Origin: Halosimplex rubrum
GTDB lineage: Archaea > Halobacteriota > Halobacteria > Halobacteriales > Haloarculaceae
DNA length: 64,000 nucleotides
Reading direction: 5' to 3'
NCBI RefSeq assembly: GCF_013415885.1
Contig: NZ_CP058910.1
Coordinates: 2,542,001 to 2,606,000, forward strand
A model generated the notes under the pieces. The model had not been told where the DNA came from, searched no databases, and was given only the letters and a program-made list of their open reading frames with translations. Shown piece after piece: positions 1 through 8,431 of the stretch. Within the stretch, counting starts at the first letter, position 1. Each line of letters starts with the position of its first letter. A program made the translations under genes and the position numbers.

Positions 1-125
1 TCTACTTGAACCTCTCGACTCCCGGTCGCCGTCCGCTCCGAGCGCGACGGCCGCGTGTCGTCGGGTGGGGGCTCCCGGACGGCGACCGGCAACGTTACGT
101 TTCGGGACGCGCCCATCGACGGACG

Positions 126-575
126 ATGAGTCTGCGCCGCGCCGTCGCCGTCCCGTTCCGGGCGAAGGGCCGCGACTCGCTCTCGGAGAGCGAGTTCGTC
201 GTCGCGCTCTCGCTCGACCGCGAGTGGTTCTCCCCCGAGCAGGCCAAGCGGCTCGTCGACGTGGCCGCCACCGAGGGGCTGCTCGCCCGCGAGGACGACG
301 ACCTCCGACCGACGTTCGAGCCGCGGGAGGTGACGGTGCCCGACGGGTTCGCCCCCGGCGACGACGTGTTGCGCCAGCGGTCGAACTTCGAGCGCGCGCT
401 CGACGCCGTCGTCCAGACCGGCGTCGAGAAACAGGACGCCGTCGCCGCGGTCAACCGCCTGCAGTCGGAACTCGGCGTCACCGTCGAGGCCGCGGCGGTC
501 GTCTACGCCCGCCGCGAGGGCGTCGAACTCGGCGACCTCGCCGACCGCGCCGCCGACGAACTGGGGGGCGACTGA
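126..575 (+). CDS. DUF2240 family protein
   Basis: 149-aa acidic protein resembling the archaeal DUF2240 family, for which no function is established. The N-terminal half (SLRRAVAVPFRAKG, then a helix-rich stretch on how residues follow a 'FSPEQAKRLVDVA' segment) looks like a winged-helix or helical DNA-binding-like fold, and the C-terminal half is helical. I chose the ATG at 126 because the upstream in-frame extension has low-complexity arginine-rich sequence unlike the rest of the protein. Its stop overlaps the start of the next gene (TGATG), so the two are probably co-translated. Family assignment is by recall of sequence character, not by search. Confidence 0.7.
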   Translation: MSLRRAVAVPFRAKGRDSLSESEFVVALSLDREWFSPEQAKRLVDVAATEGLLAREDDDLRPTFEPREVTVPDGFAPGDDVLRQRSNFERALDAVVQTGVEKQDAVAAVNRLQSELGVTVEAAAVVYARREGVELGDLADRAADELGGD

Positions 576-949
576 TGGTCGAAGACCGCGTCACCGACGG
601 CAAGCGGATCGCACAGCTGCTCTCCTCGGAACTCTCCGGTCGCGACCGGGGCACTCTCGGAGACGTGTCCGTCGTCGACGCCGACCCCGACGCCGATCCG
701 TCCCCCGAAGGAACCGTCGCCTACGGCGTCGCCTACCGCGACGAACGGGTCGGCGCCGTCCGGCTCTACCCCGACGCGGCAGTACTGTCGATCGGGGGGG
801 CGGGCCCGGCGGACGCCGAGCGAGTTCGCGGCTCGGTCGACGGGCCGGGGCTGACGGCGACCGACGACGGAGCGCTCCGGATCGAGTCGGGCGCGGCCGT
901 CAAGCGGGCCGTCGACGCGCTGCTCGCTGGACTCCCGGACGGGGGGTGA
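575..949 (+). CDS. Conserved haloarchaeal hypothetical protein
   Basis: 124-aa acidic soluble protein beginning MVEDRVTDGKRIAQLLSSEL. I do not recognise a domain. A short alpha-helical N-terminus (residues 5-20) is followed by an alpha/beta region and a C-terminal helix. The ATG overlaps the stop codon of the upstream DUF2240 gene, which indicates translational coupling and suggests a related role. The codon use is typical for the host chromosome. Confidence 0.65.
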   Translation: MVEDRVTDGKRIAQLLSSELSGRDRGTLGDVSVVDADPDADPSPEGTVAYGVAYRDERVGAVRLYPDAAVLSIGGAGPADAERVRGSVDGPGLTATDDGALRIESGAAVKRAVDALLAGLPDGG

Positions 950-1061
950 ACTCGGCCGCGCGGGCACCGCGGACGGCGGACTGCGATTCGCCGACGCCGA
1001 ACTGCATTTCGCCGACACCGGACCGACCGGTTTTTGGCCGCCGGGCCGCTACTATCGCGCA

Positions 1062-1742
1062 ATGACGGGGCCAGTGGCGGCCGTTCTCTTCGACCTGGAC
1101 GACACCATCTGTACGTACGAGCGCAGCGCCGACGACATCCTGGCGATCGCCTTCGACCGCGTCGGCGTCGACCCCTTCTTCGACGGCGCCGAGTACGTCG
1201 ACCGACTGGGCGAGTTCTCCGACGCCGGCGACGACATCCGCGACACCCGTCGCGCGGCGTTCGGCACCTTCGCCGCCGAGGCGGGCCACGGCGAGGCCGT
1301 CGGCGAGGAGATCGCCGACATCTACACCGACGAGCGCGACCAGGCCAACGTCCGCTTCCTCGACGGCGCCGAGCGCGCGCTGGACGCGATGACCGACGCC
1401 TACCGGGTCGGCATGGTCACCAACGGCGACCCGTGGATGCAGTCCCAGAAGCTCGCCGGCCTCGGCATCGAGGACCGCTTCGAGGTGGTCGTCCACGGCG
1501 GCCACGACGCGCCGTACAAGCCCGACCCGGAACCGTTCCACCTCGCGCTCGACGAACTCGGGGTCGCCGCCGACCGTACCGTCCACGTCGGCAACTCCCA
1601 CGCCTCGGACGTGACCGGTGCCCACGCCGCGGGCCTGCGCTCCGTCTGGCTCGCCGACGGCGACCCGCCGTTCGACCACAACCCCGAACCGCACCACGTC
1701 GTCGAGTCGCTCCACGACCTCGTTGAGGAGCCCTGGGACTGA
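1062..1742 (+). CDS. HAD family hydrolase
   Basis: 226-aa cytosolic HAD-superfamily hydrolase. Motif I is VLFDLDDT with the nucleophile and general acid at D11 and D13; motif II is the VTNGD segment; motif III includes the KPDPEPF lysine; motif IV is HVGNSHASD. A helical cap lies between motifs I and II (about residues 20-95), as in the phosphoglycolate phosphatase/haloacid dehalogenase-like class. It is probably a small-molecule phosphatase, but the substrate cannot be read from sequence. It stands alone, and its start is preceded by a short T-rich promoter-like tract. Confidence 0.88.
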   Translation: MTGPVAAVLFDLDDTICTYERSADDILAIAFDRVGVDPFFDGAEYVDRLGEFSDAGDDIRDTRRAAFGTFAAEAGHGEAVGEEIADIYTDERDQANVRFLDGAERALDAMTDAYRVGMVTNGDPWMQSQKLAGLGIEDRFEVVVHGGHDAPYKPDPEPFHLALDELGVAADRTVHVGNSHASDVTGAHAAGLRSVWLADGDPPFDHNPEPHHVVESLHDLVEEPWD

Positions 1743-1764
1743 GCGGGCGGTCCGCGACCGACGG

Positions 1765-2625
1765 TCAGTCGGCGGTCGCTCCCGCTCGTTCGACCCCGGA
1801 CTCGGCCGAGCCGCCGTATCGCTCCGCAAGCCACGCCTCCCAGGTCACGGTCCCGACGGCGCGGTCGGAACGGGTCGCTCTTCCGTCGCGGAACCCCTTC
1901 GCGACGGCCCCGGGGACGGGGAGTCGGACGATAGCTCGCCGGAGTCCTCGGGTCTCGCGGTACGCGGTCGCCAGTTCCCCGAGCGTGCGGACTGCCGGCC
2001 CGCCGACGGGCTCGGCGCGGCCCCTCGGCTCGCCGGCGAGGCAGTCGACGAGTTCGCCGGCCACCTCCCGGTGGTCGACCGGCTGGACCCGCAGCTCCGT
2101 CGGCAGCGGCCAGACGGGGAGATTCGCGACCGTCCCCAGGAGCTCGTCGACGAACGCGTGGAACTGCGTCGCCCGCACGATCGTCGACGGGGCGGCACTG
2201 GCTCCGACCGCCCGCTCGGCCTCGCGCTTGCGCTCGTAGTACGAGAACGGGATCGCGCCGACGCCGACGATGGACGGATAGACGACGTGCTCGACGCCCG
2301 CGGACTCGGCGGCGTCGAGCAGGCGCTCGGTCCCACGAACGTCGACGGCGGCCGCGTCGCCCCGTGGCGCCGTCGCCGCGTGGACGACCGCGTCGGCGTC
2401 GGCGACTGCGGCGTCGATCCCGGTCCCGTCGACGAGGTCGAGTTCGACCCACTCGACTCCGCCGTCCGCGCCGGCGTCGCTCGACCTCGCGGCCGCCGAA
2501 GCTCCGGGCGGCGTTCGGCTCGCCGCCAGCACTCTCCACCCGTCGTCGGCGAGCCGCTCGACCAGCGCCCCGCCGAGGGTCCCGGTCGCGCCGGTCACCA
2601 GTACGTCGTTCACACTCGGGATCAC
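1765..2625 (-). CDS. NAD(P)-binding atypical SDR / NmrA-like protein
   Basis: 286-aa protein with an N-terminal Rossmann glycine motif VTGATGTLGGALVERL (about residues 10-25), then a D-to-V core (ELDLVDGTGIDAAVADADAV) and an atypical active-site region (YPSIVGVGAIPFSYYERKREAE) containing a Tyr-x3-Lys-like pair. This is the arrangement of atypical short-chain dehydrogenases of the NmrA/complex I NDUFA9-like group, which act as reductases, epimerases or redox sensors. The start is a GTG at 2625; a second GTG at 2613 (VNDVLVTG) is also plausible. It is convergent with the HAD gene and divergent from the regulator at 2699. Confidence 0.82.
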   Translation of the reverse strand: MIPSVNDVLVTGATGTLGGALVERLADDGWRVLAASRTPPGASAAARSSDAGADGGVEWVELDLVDGTGIDAAVADADAVVHAATAPRGDAAAVDVRGTERLLDAAESAGVEHVVYPSIVGVGAIPFSYYERKREAERAVGASAAPSTIVRATQFHAFVDELLGTVANLPVWPLPTELRVQPVDHREVAGELVDCLAGEPRGRAEPVGGPAVRTLGELATAYRETRGLRRAIVRLPVPGAVAKGFRDGRATRSDRAVGTVTWEAWLAERYGGSAESGVERAGATAD

Positions 2626-2654
2626 GCGGGCGACGACCGTGTCTGTACTGCCGC

Positions 2655-2698
2655 ATTAATCCGGCTGATTTATTTCAGAAGCGGGTGGACCGTCGACC
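2655..2698 (+). promoter_or_regulatory. Promoter for the HTH gene at 2699
   Basis: An AT-rich island (gcattaatccggctgattta, then tttcag) lies about 25-40 bases ahead of the GTG start in otherwise GC-rich sequence. This is the normal TATA/BRE spacing for a leaderless haloarchaeal transcript. The same intergenic region must also serve the divergent reductase gene. Confidence 0.5.
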
Positions 2699-3361
2699 GT
2701 GAAGCGCCTCAGAGTGTCGATCACCGCCCACGGCAGGGAGGCGGAGGTCCACCCGATGTACGGCGTCATGACGAACGCGCCGTTCGTCGAGCGGGCGACG
2801 GCGCTGCAGTGGAACTTCACCGGCGACGCGCTGGGGATCCTCCACTACGTCGAGGGCGACGCCGACGCCTTCGCCGCGGCGGCCGACGACATCGGGGAGG
2901 TCGTCGGCTACGACATCGAACCCGTCGGCGACGACGCCTTCTACGCCTACGTCCGCGACGCGACGACCGCGGCGCTCGCGGCGCTGTTCGACCCGGTCAG
3001 CCGGGGCGGAATCGTCGTCGTCCCGCCGGTCGTCTACGGCGCCGACGGGACGGTGACGCTGACGATATTCGGCCCGGACGAGGAGCTCCAGGCGGCGATG
3101 GGCGAGATCCCGGAGCCCATCGAGGTGACCGTCGAGGCGGTCGGGTCGCTGGCGACCTCCCGCGTCGCGCCGACGGCCCGGCTCACCGACCGCCAGCGCG
3201 AGGCCGTCGAGGCCGGTCTCGACCTGGGGTACTACGACGTGCCGCGGACCGCGGACCACGAGGCGGTCGCCGACGCCCTCGACTGCGCGCCCAGCACCGC
3301 CGCCGAGCACCTGCGAAAGGCCGAGTCGAAGCTCCTCCGGGCAGTCCTGCGCGGCGAGTAG
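2699..3361 (+). CDS. Bacterio-opsin activator-type HTH regulator
   Basis: 220-aa probable transcription factor. The N-terminal ~150 residues form a sensor-like domain (KRLRVSITAHGREAEVHPMY onwards) typical of the Bat/HTH-10 regulators abundant in haloarchaea. The C-terminus (about residues 160-215) contains LTDRQREAVEAGLDLGYYDVPR followed by a helix-turn-helix (VADALDCAPSTAAEHLRKAESKL), the hallmark of the HTH-10 domain. The start is GTG at 2699, placed about 27 bases after a TATA-like element. The target genes are unknown; the divergently placed reductase is a candidate. Confidence 0.88.
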   Translation: MKRLRVSITAHGREAEVHPMYGVMTNAPFVERATALQWNFTGDALGILHYVEGDADAFAAAADDIGEVVGYDIEPVGDDAFYAYVRDATTAALAALFDPVSRGGIVVVPPVVYGADGTVTLTIFGPDEELQAAMGEIPEPIEVTVEAVGSLATSRVAPTARLTDRQREAVEAGLDLGYYDVPRTADHEAVADALDCAPSTAAEHLRKAESKLLRAVLRGE

Positions 3362-3438
3362 CGACCGGGTTCCCGTCCGGACCGGTCCTTTCCAATGCCG
3401 GCAGACGACTCTCCGGCGGGGCGGCGCTACCGCTCGGT

Positions 3439-3714
3439 ATGGCGAGTTCCCGATCGATCCAGGGCGTCGAACAGTCGGAGAACTACTACCACGTCCGGTA
3501 CCGCGACCCCGACGACTTCGACGAGATCCGGACGCCGGACTGGGCGGCGAACGTCGCCGGTTCGGTCGTCTCGGGCGCCGAAGTCCGCACCGGCGACGAG
3601 CACGGCAACGACGACTGGACCGCCCAGAGCGTCCTCGTTCCGGTCGACGGCGTCGCCGACGAGAGCGAGGCGCGCGACGCCGCCGGCGAGATCGTCGCGA
3701 AGATGGAGTCCTGA
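3439..3714 (+). CDS. Small conserved hypothetical protein
   Basis: 91-aa acidic protein (MASSRSIQGVEQSENYYHVR...). The pattern of alternating short strands with one terminal helix (DESEARDAAGEIVAKM) suggests a compact alpha/beta fold. I recognise no family. ATG 3439 was chosen over longer in-frame extensions because the extension overlaps the preceding gene and is arginine-rich. Confidence 0.6.
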   Translation: MASSRSIQGVEQSENYYHVRYRDPDDFDEIRTPDWAANVAGSVVSGAEVRTGDEHGNDDWTAQSVLVPVDGVADESEARDAAGEIVAKMES

Positions 3715-3851
3715 CACCGGTATCGCCCTCCTCCGCGAACGTGACCCTCCGCCAGCGGCGGAGGGCCACAGCCGACGCTACGGGGACGGGACCCGAAAAA
3801 TAGCCGGTATCGCGGTGTCGACCGCTGGCGGGCGGTGGCTGTCCCAGGCGC

Positions 3852-4604
3852 CTACTGCCAGTTCTCCTGCTGGGTTCCGATCTCGGGCTGCTGGGTCTGC
3901 TCCGAGCGCTGGGCGTATATCTGACCGCCCGACTGACCCTGCCGACGCTGCTGTCCCTGCTGGCCCCCCTGGTTCTCGGAGCGGAACTGGCCTGTCTGAG
4001 GGTCTCGCGGCTGGTTCTCTGCCTTCTCGTGCATCCGCTGGCGGAACTGCTGGGAGCGGCGTCGGTCCTGAGTGCCCTGGTCGGCGCCGCGGCTCTGCTG
4101 GCCGGGGAAGCCGGCCTGCTGCCCGCTGGGCTGCTGGGCGGTCGAGACGGGGTTCTGCTGGGCCTGCCCTAGCTGCTGGGGCTGGGGCTGTTGGCCCGTC
4201 TGCTGTGTCTGCGGACGCTGGCTGAGCTGTTGCTGAGCCTCGTGCTGCTGTCCGATCTGCTGGCTCTGCGGTTGCTGACTGAACTGCTGGGACTGGGGCT
4301 GTGTGCCGAGTTGCTGCGTTTGTGGTCGCTGTCCGATCTGCTGGCTCTGCGGCTGTTGACCGAACTGCTGGGTCTGTGGCTGCTGACTCAGCTGTTGCTG
4401 GTTCGCCTGCTGGGGCTGCTGATGCTGCTGGGCCTGGGGTTGCTGGTACTGTTGCATCTGCGGGTGCTGGCCGAGCTGCTGTGTCTGGGGCTGCTGATTC
4501 ATCTGTTGAGCCTGCGGTTGCTGATTCATCTGCTGAGCCTGCGGCTGCTGGCTCGTCTGTTGTCGCTCGATTCCCCGTCGTCCGGGCTGATTCTCGAAAC
4601 TCAT
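3852..4604 (-). CDS. Glutamine-rich low-complexity repeat protein
   Basis: 250-aa protein dominated by Gln (about residues 15-170). It is built from tandem degenerate units of the form QQPQ(A/T/S)QQ(M/L/F/I)(G/N/S)Q, with an Arg/Gln-rich C-terminus that includes RDPQTGQFRSE. There is no signal peptide or membrane segment. Composition like this, unlike the acidic host proteome, is prion-like or phase-separating in character. The DNA is a tandem repeat of ctgctg-type codons, so long open frames on the other strand here are artefacts. I chose ATG 4604 (MSFENQPGRRG) over upstream extensions because the sequence before it is Arg-rich leader. It is monocistronic, with no recognisable functional context. 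Confidence 0.65.
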   Translation of the reverse strand: MSFENQPGRRGIERQQTSQQPQAQQMNQQPQAQQMNQQPQTQQLGQHPQMQQYQQPQAQQHQQPQQANQQQLSQQPQTQQFGQQPQSQQIGQRPQTQQLGTQPQSQQFSQQPQSQQIGQQHEAQQQLSQRPQTQQTGQQPQPQQLGQAQQNPVSTAQQPSGQQAGFPGQQSRGADQGTQDRRRSQQFRQRMHEKAENQPRDPQTGQFRSENQGGQQGQQRRQGQSGGQIYAQRSEQTQQPEIGTQQENWQ

Positions 4605-4887
4605 TGGTGATCTCCCGCGCGGAACCCACGCTCGTCGCGTCGTCCCGCACGCGTGTGGTCCCCTGGATGCCACCGGTCAAAGTTACCGACCGGCTGTCCG
4701 AGCGGTAGCGTACCGGTAGAAATCGAGGGACGGCGGTTGGGCGGCGTTTCTCGCGGTATCCGCGTCTTAGCGGAGCGTAACCGGTCGCTGGAAACGGACA
4801 TCCGTGGCTACCGCGCTCGTAACCGACGCCTGTCGGAGAACGTGGCCGTCCGCACGCGCCGGCGACTGCTCGCACGCGCCGACGCCG
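4605..4887. other. Intergenic region upstream of the Gln-rich gene
   Basis: 283 bases without a convincing gene. It holds the long leader and promoter of the Gln-rich gene on the minus strand (a gtaactttgacc tract near 4670-4685 in the plus-strand mirror is the only AT-rich island) and the 3' flank of the GTPase gene. I see no stable RNA signature. Confidence 0.4.
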
Positions 4888-6561
4888 CTACTCGTCGGGG
4901 CGGACGTCGGTGACCTTGCCGACGCCCTTGGACTGGCCTTCGCGGAAGACGAACCGCTGGCCCTCCTCGACCAGGTACGATCGGAACTTGAAGCGGACGC
5001 GGGTCGTCCCCGAGTCGCCGGGGAGCAGGCGCCCGTCCTCGGGGGAGAAGACGGCGGCCTCGCTGACCGTTTCGAGGTGGACGACCGGCTCGTACCCCTC
5101 GCCGATGCGGGTCGGGTGGTTCAGCACCATCACCTCGGCCTCGAACTCCCGGACGGGATCGGGGTCGGCGTCGCGGGGCAGGAGGACCATCCCGCGCTCC
5201 ACGTCGGCCTCGCGGACGCCCTTCAGCGCGATGCCGACGATGCGGCCGGCCTTGGCGCGGTCGACGCGGTGGTAGTGCATCTCGATGGACCGCACCTCGA
5301 CCTCGCGGAAGCCGCCGTCCTGCATCGGCCCGAGCAGGAGGTCGTCGCCGGCCTCCACACGTCCGGAACGGATGGTGCCGGAGGCGACGGCGCCGACGCC
5401 CGTGACCTTGTACGAGCGGTCGACGTACATCGCGAACTCGTCGTCGGTCGGGCCGGCGGTCTTGGGCAACCGCTCCAGCAGTTCGTCGAGGGTGTCCATG
5501 CCGTCCATCGTGACGGCGCTGGTCGCCAGCACCGGGACGACGGTGTCGTCGATCTCCTCGACGGCCGCGCCGACGCCGTGGCGCGCCACCGACAGCGGCG
5601 TCTTGCCCACGTCGCGGAGCTGGCGCTCGACCTCCCGCTCGACCTCGTCGAGGCGCTCGTCGCTCACGACGTCGGCCTTGGTGACGACGACCATCGTCGG
5701 CAGGTCCGTCGCGAGCAGGATCCCGAGGTGTTCGCGGGTGGTCTTCGTGGGGCCGTCGTCGGCGGCGACGGTCAGGAGGCCGTAGTCGAGCTTCTGCCCG
5801 ACCAGGCCGCGGATGGTGGTGCGCAGCCAGGGCTCGTGGCCGACGGTGTCGACGAAGCTCACGAGTCGGTCGGCCTCCTCGACGACCCGAGCGCGGTCGG
5901 ACTTGCGGTCGGGGTTGTCCATGCGGACCGGGCCGTCGTCGTCGAAGCCGTAGACGCCGTAGGAGAGATCGGCCGAGAGGCCGCGCTCGACCTCGTGGGG
6001 CTGCACGTCGAGATACGAGCGGGTGCCCCCTTCGCCGTCGTCGGACTGGCCGGTGACGAGCGTGCCGACGAGCGTGGACTTGCCGTGGTCGACGTGGCCG
6101 GCGGTGCCGACGACGATGTGTTCGTCGTCCTCCAGCACCGCGCCCTCCCGCACGGTCGCGACGCCGACGATGCCCTCGGCGGGCGCGTCGGCGGGGCCGG
6201 CGGAGTCGACGGAGCGAGCGTCGCCTTTCGGCTTGGCGCGGCCGTCGGCGTCGACGCCCCAGGTCTCGACGTTCTCGATGTGGGCGTCGGCCTCCTCGGC
6301 CAGCAGGCTCAGCACGTCCATCGACTCGGTGAACGCCTCGGGGGCGATGCCGGCGAGGGTCCCCTCGTCGGTGACGCCGACGACGTAGGTGGCCTCGCCG
6401 TCGCCGGAGAGGACGCGGTGACGCAGTTGGGCGGCCAGCGACTCACGGCGGCCGTCCGCCAGGTGGATCTCTTTCGTGAGCCGCTCTTTGAACTCGACGC
6501 TGCCGCCCTCGCGCTCACCGCGCTCGATGGCGCGTTCGAGGGCGGCCCGGTCGGGGCTCAT
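4888..6561 (-). CDS. GTPBP1-like translational GTPase
   Basis: 557-aa GTP-binding protein of the EF-Tu/GTPBP1 family. The G1 motif GTAGHVDHGKST lies near residue 150, G3 is DTVGHEPW and G4 is VTKADV, followed by EF-Tu-like beta-barrel domains II and III (VGAVASGTIRSGRVEAGDDL; FRSYLVEEGQRFVFREGQSKG). The ~145-residue N-terminal extension (SVEFKERLTKEIHLADGRR) is typical of the archaeal/eukaryotic GTPBP1 group, linked to ribosome rescue and mRNA surveillance. The ATG at 6561 was chosen because upstream codons read into a promoter region. Confidence 0.88.
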   Translation of the reverse strand: MSPDRAALERAIERGEREGGSVEFKERLTKEIHLADGRRESLAAQLRHRVLSGDGEATYVVGVTDEGTLAGIAPEAFTESMDVLSLLAEEADAHIENVETWGVDADGRAKPKGDARSVDSAGPADAPAEGIVGVATVREGAVLEDDEHIVVGTAGHVDHGKSTLVGTLVTGQSDDGEGGTRSYLDVQPHEVERGLSADLSYGVYGFDDDGPVRMDNPDRKSDRARVVEEADRLVSFVDTVGHEPWLRTTIRGLVGQKLDYGLLTVAADDGPTKTTREHLGILLATDLPTMVVVTKADVVSDERLDEVEREVERQLRDVGKTPLSVARHGVGAAVEEIDDTVVPVLATSAVTMDGMDTLDELLERLPKTAGPTDDEFAMYVDRSYKVTGVGAVASGTIRSGRVEAGDDLLLGPMQDGGFREVEVRSIEMHYHRVDRAKAGRIVGIALKGVREADVERGMVLLPRDADPDPVREFEAEVMVLNHPTRIGEGYEPVVHLETVSEAAVFSPEDGRLLPGDSGTTRVRFKFRSYLVEEGQRFVFREGQSKGVGKVTDVRPDE

Positions 6562-6715
6562 GCGAGTCGGTAACGGTGGCCGGTACAAAAGCCTTCTCCG
6601 GGTTTGCGCCCAGTTCACGTCGGGAGCGCTCCCGAGCGCTCCGTATCGGTTCCCAGCGCTCGTAAACGGGTCCGCCGACCACGAGCGACTTCGGCGGGCC
6701 GAGCGACCCCCGACG

Positions 6716-7387
6716 TTACCGCACCCGCTCGACCGCTTCGAGGAACCCCTCGCCGTAGGCGGCGTCGAGCACCTCGTCGGCGGCCGCCCGGGCCGGTTCG
6801 TCGGCGTTGGCGACGGCGAACGACCGCCCCGCGACCTCGAACGTCGACACGTCGTTGATCGAGTCGCCGACGGCGACGAACTCCTCGGGGTCGCGGTCGA
6901 GGCGGTCGGCGACCTCCCGGAGCGCAGCGCCCTTGCTCACGTCGGGCGATTTGACGTGGTAGGCGAAGCCGGTGTCGACGACCTCCAGCCCGTGGTCGGC
7001 GGCGATCCGCTGGAGCGGTTCGAGGGGCGCGTCGCGGCTGACGGCCACCTCCGTCTTGCGCCAGCGGTTGATCAGGTCGTGGGACCCCCAGCCGAGGTCG
7101 TGGCCCGTCTCGACGTACTCGTCGACGACGTTCTGGGCGGCCTGGCGGTCCCCGAGGAAGAGCAGGTCGTCGGTCGCGTGGACGAACGCGACGCCGCCGT
7201 TCTCGGCGACGACCGTCCGCTCGACGCCCGCGAACTCGCAGAGGGCGACCGGGTAGGGTACGGCCTTCCCGGTCGCGAGGACGACCGGCGCGTCCCACTC
7301 GCGCAGGACGGGTAGGACGGGCGGGTAGAGAGCGCGTTCCTCGTCGGTCAGCGTTCCGTCGATGTCGACGGCGAGCGGTGGGGTCAC
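6716..7387 (-). CDS. Phosphoglycolate phosphatase, archaeal type
   Basis: 223-aa HAD hydrolase of the TA0175-type archaeal phosphoglycolate phosphatase/Cof-like subfamily (class IIB). Motif I is AVDIDGTLTD at residues 5-14, motif II is VLATGK, and the C-terminal motif is VGDSINDVSTF, with an alpha/beta cap inserted in the middle (about residues 75-150). Expected reaction: 2-phosphoglycolate to glycolate plus phosphate. The start is GTG at 7387. It lies next to the J-protein gene on the same strand, with a gap of about 48 bases. Confidence 0.85.
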   Translation of the reverse strand: MTPPLAVDIDGTLTDEERALYPPVLPVLREWDAPVVLATGKAVPYPVALCEFAGVERTVVAENGGVAFVHATDDLLFLGDRQAAQNVVDEYVETGHDLGWGSHDLINRWRKTEVAVSRDAPLEPLQRIAADHGLEVVDTGFAYHVKSPDVSKGAALREVADRLDRDPEEFVAVGDSINDVSTFEVAGRSFAVANADEPARAAADEVLDAAYGEGFLEAVERVR

Positions 7388-7435
7388 TGGTGGAGTCTGA
7401 GCCGCGGAGGTGCAAACAGTATTCGGTCCCGGCAG

Positions 7436-8023
7436 TCAGTCGCCCGTCAGCCGTTCGTAGGCCGACTGGACTTCCTTGAACGCCTCCTCGTCGCCGTCGG
7501 GCGAGTCGGGGTGGACCTCCTTGACCTTCTCGCGATAGGCGGCCTTGACGGCGTCCTCGTCGGCGTCGCGGTTCAGATCGAGCGTGTCGTAGGCCTCGGC
7601 GGCCGTCGGACCGCTCGGCTGGGCGGCGGCGGCCGCGCGCCGGCGGCGACGCTGGCCCTGTGCGCGCGCCTGTCGGCGCTGTCGGCCGCCACCGCGAGCC
7701 TGCCCGCCGCGAGCGGTCCGCGCGCGCTGGCGGCCGCTCGCGTCCTCGTCCCGGGGCGGTTCCCACTCCTCGCGCGGGCCGGCGCCGAAGCCGCCGCGGC
7801 CACCGCGGCCGCTGCCCCCGGGCGCGGCCCGCTCCTCGACGCCGCGGTAGAGCCGCTGGGCGAACCGGCCCGAGGCGTGGTACCACATGAAGTACGCGAC
7901 CGCGCCGAACAGCGCGGCGACGGCGAAGAAGCCGACGTTCGCGGCGAACCCGAAGATAGCGAAGAGGACGGCTATGGCCGCGAACACGGCGGCGACCGCC
8001 GAGACGAGTCGGGACCCGTACAC
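7436..8023 (-). CDS. Membrane-anchored J-domain protein
   Basis: 195-aa protein with two closely spaced hydrophobic segments (about residues 5-48), a long Arg/Gly/Ala-rich low-complexity linker (about 60-125) and a C-terminal J domain. The J domain includes EAYDTLDLNRDADEDAVKAA and the essential HPD tripeptide (VHPDSPDGDEEAF). It should recruit DnaK/Hsp70 to the membrane. The start is a GTG at 8023 (VYGSRLVSAV), directly before the first membrane segment; longer frames would fuse an unrelated Arg-rich stretch. The basic linker is unusual in a haloarchaeal proteome. Confidence 0.85.
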   Translation of the reverse strand: MYGSRLVSAVAAVFAAIAVLFAIFGFAANVGFFAVAALFGAVAYFMWYHASGRFAQRLYRGVEERAAPGGSGRGGRGGFGAGPREEWEPPRDEDASGRQRARTARGGQARGGGRQRRQARAQGQRRRRRAAAAAQPSGPTAAEAYDTLDLNRDADEDAVKAAYREKVKEVHPDSPDGDEEAFKEVQSAYERLTGD

Positions 8024-8175
8024 GCTCGCCCCTTGGCGTCGGTGCCCCCTAAACGTCTCGGACGCGGCGGGCGCCGCTCGGCGATCCCCCTGCCGTGGGC
8101 CCACTGTCGACCCGATATGAAACCCCTCCAACGTCCCGCCCAACCCCTTTACGGGCTCGCGTGCTACGGTGTCGC

Positions 8176-8385
8176 ATGAGCGTGTCCGGGCTCTGCGAGA
8201 TCTGCCAGCGCCCCGAGGTCGACCACACCTGCGACCGCTGCGGGAATCTGGTCTGTGACCGCCACTTCGACGCCCAACGGGAGATCTGCAGCGAGTGCGT
8301 GGCTGAGGTCGAGGGCGGCGACCCCGCCGACCCGACCGGGACCGGCGACGACATGCCGGACGGCGTCGACACCTACGAGTTCTGA
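8176..8385 (+). CDS. Small HIT-type zinc-finger protein
   Basis: 69-aa protein with regularly spaced cysteine and histidine pairs: CEIC (residues 7-10), HTCDRC, VCDRHF and CSEC. This is a cross-brace zinc-binding pattern of HIT/B-box type. The tail is acidic (GDDMPDGVDTYEF). A TATA-like ccctttacgg lies about 27 bases before ATG 8176, consistent with a leaderless mRNA. Function unknown, perhaps an adaptor in protein or RNA interactions. Confidence 0.75.
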   Translation: MSVSGLCEICQRPEVDHTCDRCGNLVCDRHFDAQREICSECVAEVEGGDPADPTGTGDDMPDGVDTYEF

Positions 8386-8431
8386 GCGGGGACCGCCCGT
8401 GACCGACCGGTCGCACCTCTGGCGACCGCGC

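Noticed and set aside
65-949. Long arginine/proline-rich frames across the GC-rich host part
   Set aside because: They are third-frame shadows of real genes, showing Arg/Pro/Ala-rich composition typical of off-frame reading in high-GC DNA.
4191-4610. Leucine-rich plus-strand frame opposite the Gln-rich gene
   Set aside because: It is only the antisense reading of the CAG/CTG-type repeat; composition follows from the repeat, and the minus-strand frame has a sensible start and end.
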